Positions 40,386 through 47,472 of a stretch of DNA of 64,000 bases are shown one piece after another (the first letter of the stretch is position 1; the number at the start of each line of letters is the position of its first letter). The position numbers were made by a program, and so were the translations under genes. The stretch comes from Metallosphaera yellowstonensis MK1 (GTDB taxonomy: Archaea > Thermoproteota > Thermoprotei_A > Sulfolobales > Sulfolobaceae): the NCBI RefSeq assembly GCF_000243315.1, contig NZ_JH597770.1:348740-412739 (forward strand). Direction: 5' to 3'. The notes below the pieces were generated by a model. That model searched no databases, had not been told where the DNA came from, and was given only the letters and a program-made list of their open reading frames with translations.

Positions 40386-40414
40386 TTAAACGCTTAAAGT
40401 GTAGCAGGCATTAA

Positions 40415-40475
40415 ATTTGTTGATGAAAGGACTTGTAAGGTCTGAGTAGTGATGATAAACCAGGCTGTGTTGACC
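40415..40475 (+). ncRNA. Possible C/D box guide RNA overlapping a start codon (weak D box)
   Basis: Box order on the plus strand: C ttgatga 40420-40426, 15-base guide, D' ctga 40442-40445, three-base spacer, C' gtgatga 40449-40455, guide, then only ttga (40470-40473) where box D should read ctga. A TATA-like gcttaaag at 40392-40399 is about 26 bases upstream. The GTG start of the next protein lies inside C', so the match could be chance. Confidence 0.3.
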
Positions 40476-40751
40476 ATGAGGTGGCCAAAGAAAAGGGAAA
40501 TGGTAGTCTATTATCTACTCTGGAGGAAGTTTAAAGAAAAGGAGTTTACCCCCCTAGACGCTTATGCGTGTCTCGAGCCTTATTTCTCTAGGAAAGTGGC
40601 CAGATCTACATTGAGATATCTCTCCAGAGTGGGGCTCCTCCTAGATAGGGAGGGAAGGATTACTATTGTACCACTCGACGAATTCCTATCTCAAGTCAGC
40701 TATCCGTATTTATTAAGGAGGGCTATTCTTCGTCGTAGAACTCGAGGATGA
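40449..40751 (+). CDS. Small winged-helix-like protein
   Basis: A 100-residue basic protein with adjacent GTG and ATG starts (40449 or 40452). Residues 20-75 (KEFTPLDAYACLEPYFSRKVARSTLRYLSRVGLLL) look like a winged helix, which suggests DNA or RNA binding. I do not recognise the family. Its 3' end overlaps the convergent gene by 29 bases. A possible guide RNA overlaps its first codons. Confidence 0.6.
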   Translation: MMINQAVLTMRWPKKREMVVYYLLWRKFKEKEFTPLDAYACLEPYFSRKVARSTLRYLSRVGLLLDREGRITIVPLDEFLSQVSYPYLLRRAILRRRTRG

Positions 40752-41073
40752 CCTTGACCTTCACTTCCTGTTTGGAGAGTGGAGGGATCTTCTCTCCAAA
40801 GTCAACTCCTACAGAAACTGGATTTCCCATGGAGTCTGTGAACTTTACTTCGGCTACGTAGTGTTTCTTTGGGCCTTGTGTCATCATATTCATAAGTTCT
40901 GAATAAATTCTGGATAAGGCCATCTGAAAGGCTATAGGGCTAGACAGGTCCTCCGGTCTGAGTTGAATAGAACCTATGCTCCCCATGATTTCTCCTATTT
41001 TTGCCTTTCCCTCAAATTCTACCCTGTGGGTAGGCTGACTCATAACTATCCAGTAGAAATACTCACGCGACAT
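40723..41073 (-). CDS. Hypothetical protein adjacent to albA
   Basis: A 116-residue protein from ATG 41073; an internal ATG at residue 11 (MSQPTHRVEFEG) is an equally plausible start. The composition suggests a small alpha/beta fold with strands rich in Val and Lys at the C-terminus (VKVKVILEFYDEE). There is no motif or known family that I recognise. It lies 56 bases downstream of albA on the same strand and may share its transcript. Confidence 0.65.
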   Translation of the reverse strand: MSREYFYWIVMSQPTHRVEFEGKAKIGEIMGSIGSIQLRPEDLSSPIAFQMALSRIYSELMNMMTQGPKKHYVAEVKFTDSMGNPVSVGVDFGEKIPPLSKQEVKVKVILEFYDEE

Positions 41074-41129
41074 TAATTAAGTGAGCGGTTCCCACTAAGG
41101 AGTGCACCTAAAAAACGCTTTTTGACACT

Positions 41130-41426
41130 TTATGCCTTCTTTTTGATACTTATCTCTATTGTGGAAACTCTGGACTGTCTACCGTCTTGGCTGGTAACTA
41201 CCTGGCTGCCCACTCCGATGGACTTTATCTCTATCTTGTCGGGAAGGAATCTGTTCCTGACGATCTCTACAGTATCTACAGCCTTGCTTATTGCTCTTCC
41301 CCTTGCCTTTATGATTATCTCTGGAACACCCTGGTTTAGCAGGGTTAGGGCAGCTAGTACATAGTTCATTACTGGTTTCTTGCCCACCAAGACTACGTTA
41401 CTTGGAGTTGGAGATGTTCCGCTCAT
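41130..41426 (-). CDS. albA: Chromatin protein Alba (Alba1, Sso10b)
   Basis: An abundant DNA- and RNA-binding chromatin protein. The 98 residues include the conserved [24 protein letters not shown], whose lysine pair contains the acetylated Lys of Sulfolobus Alba, and [20 protein letters not shown]. The gene has a minus-strand TATA-like cttttttaact near 41467-41477 and a clear ribosome binding site aggtgg (41431-41436 on the opposite strand), so this mRNA is not leaderless. A second Alba gene is at 46858. Confidence 0.97.
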   Translation of the reverse strand: MSGTSPTPSNVVLVGKKPVMNYVLAALTLLNQGVPEIIIKARGRAISKAVDTVEIVRNRFLPDKIEIKSIGVGSQVVTSQDGRQSRVSTIEISIKKKA

Positions 41427-41780
41427 TTTACCACCTTTTTGCGTTGATAAGGAGACAACATAAGTTAAAAAAGTTATTCTGGGGCCCGCATTTTCGTCCC
41501 AAGAGATCGGTAAGTCATGAATGTTCGGTTGCGTTTTTCTTTTTATAGGTCAGGCATAGACTACAAAAATGTGACCTTTAGGTTTGGACATTTTAGTGCA
41601 AAACAGGTATCATGACCCTAAGATACAAGTTTGATATCATAAACCCGCACCCCCTCATAGAGCAGGCCAGGAAGTAAGGAGGGGTTGGTCTTTCATAGGG
41701 TTTCATGAAATTTCATGGCTACCCTCGTCCTCATACCCTTATTTTCCTCCTCATCCCGTCTACGGGACTAACTCCCCTTG
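41427..41780. other. Intergenic region between albA and the insertion element
   Basis: About 354 bases. The first 60 hold the albA promoter. The rest has no supported gene. A 21-codon frame at 41612-41677 (MTLRYKFDIINPHPLIEQARK) is protein-like but too short to call and may be a truncated gene start. A perfect 14-base palindrome catgaaatttcatg lies at 41704-41717. Confidence 0.4.
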
Positions 41781-41810
41781 AGAGAGTGTCCCGAACGCAA
41801 ATATTTGAAT
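41781..41810 (+). repeat. Left terminal inverted repeat of the insertion sequence
   Basis: Begins agagagtgtccc and continues to atatttgaat. It matches the right end at 26 of 30 positions in inverted orientation. Confidence 0.85.
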
Positions 41811-41993
41811 GTTCAAAACGTGATAGAAACGTCGAATTGTAGTCTAATAGGAACAAGGTGAATATATCTTTCAAGATTAGGGTAGATCTTCGATTTGTTG
41901 TAAGATAAAATAACTTATTGTTAATGAAAACTGACTTTCCGGCAGACCCCTCACTACCCCAGTAGAGTCGAGGTCGCCCGTCTGACCCCTCGT

Positions 41994-42836
41994 TTAGGTC
42001 GTGAGCTCCTGTTCGGGGACCAGTGATGGCACAAAGGTGTAGATCAGGGAGTTGTAGACTAGCGCTGTGACGTAGACGAAGGGCTCTGCCCCTTCCCTGT
42101 CGACCGCGTAGGGCCTCCAGTACTTCTTGAGGAAACTGAAGAACTCCACGTACCTCCTGAAGCTGGGGAAGCCCACGAGCCAGGTCTTCCCCTGGGAAAC
42201 CCCTGTCTACGACCTCGTATCCTGGCAGGGAGGAGGCGACCTCGTTGTCCGGGAAGTTGGCCAGCTCGACCTGGACCCGGTGGACAAGCATGGTGGGGAG
42301 ATCGCGACGAGGACCTTGAAACCGAAGTGGCTCCTGTTCCTCTTCTTGGTGAACTCGCCCTTGAACCTCCTCCCGACCTTCGACCTCAGGACCAGGTAGA
42401 GGAGCTCAGCTGCCTCCCTGACCTTGCCCTGCCTCAGGCTGACCTCGAACTTCTTCCTCAACGTCTCCCTGTCGTCTTGCCGAAGGGGACCTCCACCGCG
42501 AACGAGTCGACAGCCCAGAGCTTCCCGTGGATGGCGCTGCTGGGCAGGTAACCCTCCAGCTTCGCCAGCTCCCCCTCCAGCTCCCTGACGTACTCCAGGA
42601 AGACCTCCTTTACCCCCCAACCGCTTAGCCCTCCTGTGCAGCTCAGACTTAGACAATGGCCTACCTAGGAACCACCTGACCATCTGGTCGTGCTCGTAGT
42701 AACCCCACACGTCCATGTAGGAGCACTGCCACACGACCGTGAGGATCAGCGCCCTCAGCGTGAGCGTGTCGACGTTCAGGAAGGCAGCGAACGTGCTCAG
42801 CACGTAGTTCAACTTCAAAAGAGTTTTATGCCTGCC
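41994..42836 (-). pseudogene. Transposase, multiply frameshifted
   Basis: The coding sense moves among all three minus-strand frames. It begins LKLNYVLSTFAAFLNVDTLT and runs to LSKSELHRRAKRLG, then shifts at a six-C run (42613-42618) into a frame reading VKEVFLEYVRELEGELAKLE ... WAVDSFAVEVPFGKTT. It shifts again into RETLRKKFEVSLRQGKVREAAELLYLVL ... NRSHFGFKVLVAIS, then MLVHRVQVELANFPDNEV, and last to a frame ending SLVPEQELTT. At least four shifts are needed, so it is inactive. A first acidic catalytic residue (WAVDSF) is still visible. Confidence 0.82.
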
Positions 42837-43008
42837 GCCAAGTTCTATTGGGGGAGGTCGTGGTACCACGGTTTCATGTCGGGTCGAGTACTACCGCCTT
42901 CTGTCCCCTTTAAGTATTACGAAGGGCAGTCCCCGACGAGGAAATTCAGAATTTCTCGATAACTTTTACTTGGAATGAATTATTAACAAACAAGCTGAAC
43001 ATAGATTT

Positions 43009-43038
43009 ATTCAAATATTCTCGCTTGGGACACTCTCT
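43009..43038 (-). repeat. Right terminal inverted repeat of the insertion sequence
   Basis: Read on the minus strand it begins agagagtgtccc and ends atatttgaat. The four differences from the left end cluster in positions 13-19. Confidence 0.85.
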
Positions 43039-43443
43039 TGAGAACATGGGAAGTTTCATTGGGTGCCTTCCTCCAACCTCGCATCGCTCATAGACTTCAA
43101 AGTGGCACTCTCCAAATTTTTGTTTGTGTAAAAGGTCATAAATATTAATTATATGAGGTCAGGGACAAACGGTGAGGATTAATATTTAGAGGCGATTCAC
43201 GGATCCATTGAGAATAGCAGTTTTATGTTATCACGTAATGCAAATTCTACCTTATCATTACTAAGTTCTCATGGATTCACGACTAATTACTCTAAAAGGA
43301 GTTAAATAAAGTGAATTTACAATGGAAACCTGAACGGTCCATATTTAGTGTCATGAAGTCCTAAGAAGCCAGAACTCCTCAAATTTCGAGTAACATCTGG
43401 TTATCTTCTTTTTAAACTTCACCAGTCCCTAAGTTGAGAACTA
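43039..43443. other. Intergenic region upstream of reverse gyrase
   Basis: About 405 bases with no supported gene on either strand. Near the end, ctttttaaacttc (43408-43420) is a TATA box centred about 30 bases before the reverse gyrase ATG at 43444, consistent with a nearly leaderless transcript. The insertion element sits between this gene's control region and albA. Confidence 0.5.
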
Positions 43444-46400
43444 ATGATAACTTCAGTGTTCCATAGTACGTGCCCAAATTGTCAAGGTCCTCTTGAAGAC
43501 TTCAGAGCCCTTCAAGGTCTTCCTTGTACGAATTGCTTACCCGGTGAGTGGAGCGCCTATGCAAACCTGCCCATCGAGGAGAAATCCAAAGTGATTTACA
43601 ACCTGCTGGTCAACAACGGGAAGTTGGCCAGATATTGGGAGCTCTATTACACGCTCGAGGCTCACAAAGAGATGATCAACTATTTCAAGGAGGTCACCGG
43701 TAAGGAACCTTGGTCTCTCCAACGCTTGTGGCTAAGGAGATTAAGTGAAGGAGATAACTTTTCGCTGTCAGCTCCCACAGGGATGGGTAAGACTACTACT
43801 CTGATCGTCCATTCGGCCTACCTATCTAAAAACGTACTCTACCTAGTTCCCACCAAATCGTTACAGGAACAGATCTGCAACAGGTTGGGGGAAATAACTA
43901 GTGTGAGTTGTGGATCCATGAATCCCAACGCCGTATCTGTGCTCACGGTGAGTTACATAAATAGGAATTTCCAGGCTCTATCGGATTACAGACCCAAGTT
44001 CATAGCTGTGGACGATGCTGACTCCATCATCAAGAGTGGTAAAACTACAGATAAGCTGGTCCAGCTCATGGGAATTCCTAAAGAGGTCTATGAAGATGCC
44101 ATGAGGCTGGTCAGACTCAGAAGGCTCCTGGTACTCAGGGAGAATAAGGAAGAGCTAATGGAGAAATTGAACGATCTTGAAAATAAAATAAAGTCTTTTT
44201 CTGGGCCTATAGCCCAACTGGTAGTTGCGAGCGCGTCTTTAAGACCTAAGGGGATCAAGCAGAAAGCCCTAAGACATATATCGGGTTTTGATATCTCTAC
44301 GGCACAGACCTACGCCAGAAACATTGTAGATTCTTTTACAACATCTTCCTTGGAGGACGTCGTAGAGAGGATGGGCCCTGGGGGACTAGTGTTGGTATCA
44401 AGGGAATATGGGAAGACAGTAATGAGAGATATAAAGGATAGACTAGATGGGATGGGGTTTAAGGTCGGTCTGGCCATAGCTGGGAGGAAGTTCCTAAAGG
44501 ATTTCTCAGAAGGTAAGACTAACATCCTCGTAGGGTCTGCCTCCTATTACGGAGTGGCGGTGAGGGGAATAGACGAGCCCAAAGCACTAAAGTACGTCGT
44601 GTTTTATGGTGTCCCTAAATCCAGAGTAAGTGCTATGGACGCCATAAAGAACCCATACACTTTACTCAGGGTGGCCAGACTCTTGGGGTTTGAGGTTCCG
44701 GAGGAGGAGATCCTCACTTTATCTCCAGGTGAGGCTCAGGCAATTAAGATATCCATACTTCAGAATCAGAAGCTGGAGGGTAGACTAGGCGAGGTTCAGC
44801 AGAAGGTAATGGGGTTGATAGAGGAGGTCAGTGAGGCCCTAAGCAGAATTGAGGACAATATCGTAGGTGAAACCTTCCTCCTGACCAGAATGGGACGTGA
44901 AGTTTACTTACAATATCCAGATGTCATAACATATCTGCAGGGTTCCGGCAGGAGTAGTAGGCTATTAAATGGAGGCCTTACCAAGGGCCTTAGCGTAGTA
45001 ATAGTGGACGACCAGATATTATTCGAAATATTTAAGAAGAAGATGAATTATATTATCCAAGGATTTCATCCAGAACACTTTGAATCCCTAGACCTGAAGG
45101 GCCTTAGGGAGGAAATCGAAAGAACGAGAGAGGAGGGAGGGAGGAAGATAGAAATAAGGACTGGGCTCATGGTAGTAGAGTCACCCACAAAAGCCAGGAC
45201 TATATCTAAGCTTTTCGGCCTCCCCTCTAGGAGGTTCGTTGGAGGAATTCCAGTCTACGAGACCGTCATAATGGATGGTAACCAGGTCTTTGTTATGGAC
45301 GTGGTAGCCAGTAAGGGTCACGTCACTGACCTAACACTAAATGAACGCGGTATTTACGGAGTAGAGGTCAGGGACAGAAAAATAGTTCCCCATTACTCGC
45401 CTTTGTATAGATGTCTCAACTGCAGGAGCTCTGTTAGTAAAGAGGTAGAAGTATGCCCCTACTGTGGATCCACACTAGTTACATCCACTCTCACCTCCAT
45501 AAATGCCCTGAGGAAACTCTCCCTAGAGGTAGATGAAGTGTTCCTGGCAACCGATCCTGATGTGGAAGGAGAGAAAATAGCTTTCGATATAGCAGTTGGA
45601 CTAGTCCCCTATAACCCAAGGTTGTGGAGAGTGAAGTATCATGAAGTCACCAGGACTGGTATCTTGGAAGCTCTACGTAATCCAGCTAGTCTGGATTTGA
45701 AGACCGTGGAGAGTCAGATTGTCAGGAGAATAGAGGATAGGTGGATTGGGTTTGAGCTAAGCAAATTGTTGAGGATCAAGTTCGGCGAAAGAAACCACGG
45801 TGCAGGGAGAGTACAGACACCCGTGTTAGGTTGGATAGTGAGGAGGACTCAGGAATATAAGTCCAATATGGGGTGGGTAACATCAATAAGGATAGGAAAT
45901 TACTTCCTAAGGGAGTTCTCTAAAGACAAATGGATTCCTAAAGAAGACGAGGCAATGATCTCAAAGATAGGGGAGAGGGAGGAGCTACTGGATCCACCAC
46001 CTCCCTTCTCCACCGACGAACTCCTAGTAGAGGCCTACAGGCAATTCAGGTTACCTGCAGAGAGGGTAATGAGAATTGCTCAGGATCTCTTCGAGAGCGG
46101 ACTCATAACGTATCATAGAACCGACAGTCATCATATATCGTCGAAGGGAATAGAGATAGCAAGGGAATATCTTCAGAGCAAGTCACTCCTTGAGGACCTC
46201 AGGCCCAGGAGTTGGGGGCAGGAAGGAACCCATGAGGCAATAAGGCCCACTAGATCCTTTGATGTGGAGATGCTCAAGAAGGAATTGGGAGAAAATCCTT
46301 CGCTTCATACAGTCAAGTTCACGTGGGCTCATTTCGCCTTGTACGACTTGATTTTCAGAAGATTCATAGCCAGCCAAATGAGGGAATCGGTGGCAAAGTT

Positions 46401-46893
46401 TTCGAGGTATGAGATCAGCCTGGATAATAAGAAGTGGGACGTCGAGTTGCTCACTGAGATGAGGGATGGCTTCTCTAAAGTGTATAGCTATAGAGTTTAC
46501 GCAGTACCTGAGGGAAGGGTTAAGGTAGAAGTCTCAACTTATAGGGGATCCAGTTCCAGGCTCCTAACCTATGCTGACGTGATAAAACAAATGAAAGAGA
46601 GAAGGATCGGAAGGCCCAGCACATACGCTAAAACTCTACAGACCCTCCTGCGCCATGGCTACGTTGTAGAGAGCAAGAGAAAAGCAGTACTGATAGCTAC
46701 CAAAAAGGGGATCGAGGCTTACAACTTCCTGTCCAAGTTTCCCGAATTGGTCTCTGAAGAAGTTACAGCAGAATTATTGAATAGGATGGACATGATCTCC
46801 CTAGGAAACTTAGAAGGGACAGAGGTCCTGCTCGACCTCCTGGCGCAGGTGGAGAGTCTAGAAGCCCTTCCTGAGTTTAAACAGGAGATATGA
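43444..46893 (+). CDS. Reverse gyrase (TopR2-like by synteny)
   Basis: Introduces positive supercoils, a hallmark of hyperthermophiles. The 1149 residues run: N-terminal zinc finger (Cys10, Cys13, Cys28, Cys31), SF2 helicase domain with SAPTGMGKTTT near residue 113 and VDDADS, then the type IA topoisomerase with the Toprim start VVESPTKARTISKLFG near residue 577. A second zinc finger follows (CLNCRSS ... CPYCGST, near 658), then the active-site tyrosine in LITYHRTDSHHIS near 890. All parts are intact and no intein is present. In S. solfataricus the paralogue beside alba is TopR2, so this is probably its orthologue. Confidence 0.95.
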   Translation: MITSVFHSTCPNCQGPLEDFRALQGLPCTNCLPGEWSAYANLPIEEKSKVIYNLLVNNGKLARYWELYYTLEAHKEMINYFKEVTGKEPWSLQRLWLRRLSEGDNFSLSAPTGMGKTTTLIVHSAYLSKNVLYLVPTKSLQEQICNRLGEITSVSCGSMNPNAVSVLTVSYINRNFQALSDYRPKFIAVDDADSIIKSGKTTDKLVQLMGIPKEVYEDAMRLVRLRRLLVLRENKEELMEKLNDLENKIKSFSGPIAQLVVASASLRPKGIKQKALRHISGFDISTAQTYARNIVDSFTTSSLEDVVERMGPGGLVLVSREYGKTVMRDIKDRLDGMGFKVGLAIAGRKFLKDFSEGKTNILVGSASYYGVAVRGIDEPKALKYVVFYGVPKSRVSAMDAIKNPYTLLRVARLLGFEVPEEEILTLSPGEAQAIKISILQNQKLEGRLGEVQQKVMGLIEEVSEALSRIEDNIVGETFLLTRMGREVYLQYPDVITYLQGSGRSSRLLNGGLTKGLSVVIVDDQILFEIFKKKMNYIIQGFHPEHFESLDLKGLREEIERTREEGGRKIEIRTGLMVVESPTKARTISKLFGLPSRRFVGGIPVYETVIMDGNQVFVMDVVASKGHVTDLTLNERGIYGVEVRDRKIVPHYSPLYRCLNCRSSVSKEVEVCPYCGSTLVTSTLTSINALRKLSLEVDEVFLATDPDVEGEKIAFDIAVGLVPYNPRLWRVKYHEVTRTGILEALRNPASLDLKTVESQIVRRIEDRWIGFELSKLLRIKFGERNHGAGRVQTPVLGWIVRRTQEYKSNMGWVTSIRIGNYFLREFSKDKWIPKEDEAMISKIGEREELLDPPPPFSTDELLVEAYRQFRLPAERVMRIAQDLFESGLITYHRTDSHHISSKGIEIAREYLQSKSLLEDLRPRSWGQEGTHEAIRPTRSFDVEMLKKELGENPSLHTVKFTWAHFALYDLIFRRFIASQMRESVAKFSRYEISLDNKKWDVELLTEMRDGFSKVYSYRVYAVPEGRVKVEVSTYRGSSSRLLTYADVIKQMKERRIGRPSTYAKTLQTLLRHGYVVESKRKAVLIATKKGIEAYNFLSKFPELVSEEVTAELLNRMDMISLGNLEGTEVLLDLLAQVESLEALPEFKQEI

Positions 46894-47136
46894 GATTCTC
46901 CTCTTCTCCTTTACCTCACTTCCTATGTTAACGCCCTCCAATTTTACTCCATCTCCCAGTTTGTCCTTAAGCATGTTGTATATATCGACGGCTCTATCAA
47001 TCTCCCTACCGTAACCCTTGAGTTCCACGTCATTAACTCCCTGGTTGAAGGAACTAATTATCTCAAGTACCTGATCCTCTATAGACTTGTTACGACTAAC
47101 CACGAACTGAACGACCTTACTGCTCACGTTAATCAC
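46858..47136 (-). CDS. albB: Second Alba paralogue (Alba2, Sso10b2-like)
   Basis: A 92-residue Alba-fold protein that forms heterodimers with Alba1 and changes how it loops DNA. The block NKSIEDQVLEIISSFNQGVNDVELKGYGREIDRAVDIYNML, ending NIGSEVKEKRRISYLLFKL, fits Alba2. The start is GTG at 47136, with a minus-strand TATA-like gatttattt about 26 bases upstream. It converges on reverse gyrase with a 36-base overlap, so the C-termini of both are constrained by the same DNA. Confidence 0.93.
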   Translation of the reverse strand: MINVSSKVVQFVVSRNKSIEDQVLEIISSFNQGVNDVELKGYGREIDRAVDIYNMLKDKLGDGVKLEGVNIGSEVKEKRRISYLLFKLRKGF

Positions 47137-47320
47137 TGCATCTCAACACAAGACTCAAGAAATAAATCTATTGGATTGGTTATGAGAATGCGTCAGTAGT
47201 GTTAACACTTATTCGGGAGTTCATGTCATTAAGTGTTTTCATTAAATCGGCTCCTAACATCTAGCTTAGGGAGGGAGATTTGTTCTATAATTGTGTACAC
47301 AATGGATATAATTGGTCTTT
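47137..47320. promoter_or_regulatory. Region with two perfect palindromes
   Basis: Holds the Alba2 promoter on the minus strand and two perfect palindromes, agtgttaacact at 47198-47209 and attgtgtacacaat at 47290-47303. Such sites are typical dimeric regulator operators. The second lies about 18 bases before the small ORF at 47321. Confidence 0.4.
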
Positions 47321-47455
47321 ATGCAATACATTTTCGATGCCAGGAGGGAGCTAGAGGTTCCAGAGATGCTACGGAGGTATCCTGTCATAAGGGTCAAAGC
47401 CATCACGTTTAGGACTAATCAGGAACACGGGCCCATATCATTAGCTCAAATTTAG
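47321..47455 (+). CDS. Possible small protein or gene remnant (44 residues)
   Basis: ATG-started frame MQYIFDARRELEVPEMLRRY ... GPISLAQI with a protein-like, charged composition. A palindrome and TATA-like attgtgtacacaatggatata lie upstream. I recognise no family. It also overlaps, on the other strand, a strong guide RNA candidate, and the two calls are in competition. Confidence 0.25.
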   Translation: MQYIFDARRELEVPEMLRRYPVIRVKAITFRTNQEHGPISLAQI

Positions 47456-47470
47456 GGCTCTCATCATCAT
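47417..47470 (-). ncRNA. Candidate C/D box guide RNA downstream of lhr
   Basis: On the minus strand: box C atgatga (47461-47467), 11-base guide, D' ttga (47446-47449), three-base spacer, C' aatgata (47436-47442), 13-base guide (47423-47435), box D ctga (47419-47422). Outer boxes are perfect and inner boxes slightly degenerate, as usual in archaea. A minus-strand TATA box gcttatataca (47492-47502), inside the lhr 3' end, is centred about 26 bases before the predicted 5' end. The order, spacing and promoter all agree. Confidence 0.55.
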
Positions 47471-47472
47471 GT

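Larger units (their letters stand above)
41781..43038 (-). mobile_element. Decayed insertion sequence, about 1.26 kb, with terminal inverted repeats
   Basis: The two ends match as inverted repeats over 30 bases with four mismatches (41781-41810 against 43009-43038, both beginning agagagtgtccc when read inward). A broken transposase lies between them on the minus strand, and the interior around 42000-42850 is visibly GC-richer than its surroundings. No target-site duplication is obvious. The size and N-terminal transposase sequence suggest a Sulfolobales DDE-type element such as the ISC1217 group; the exact family is unverified. Confidence 0.85.

Noticed and set aside
41612..41677. 21-codon frame before the insertion sequence as a real gene
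   Set aside because: Too short, with no homology I recognise. Mentioned only as a possible truncated start.
42127..42962. Plus-strand ORFs inside the insertion sequence
   Set aside because: They are antisense to the transposase remnant in GC-rich DNA. The protein-like sequence is on the minus strand.
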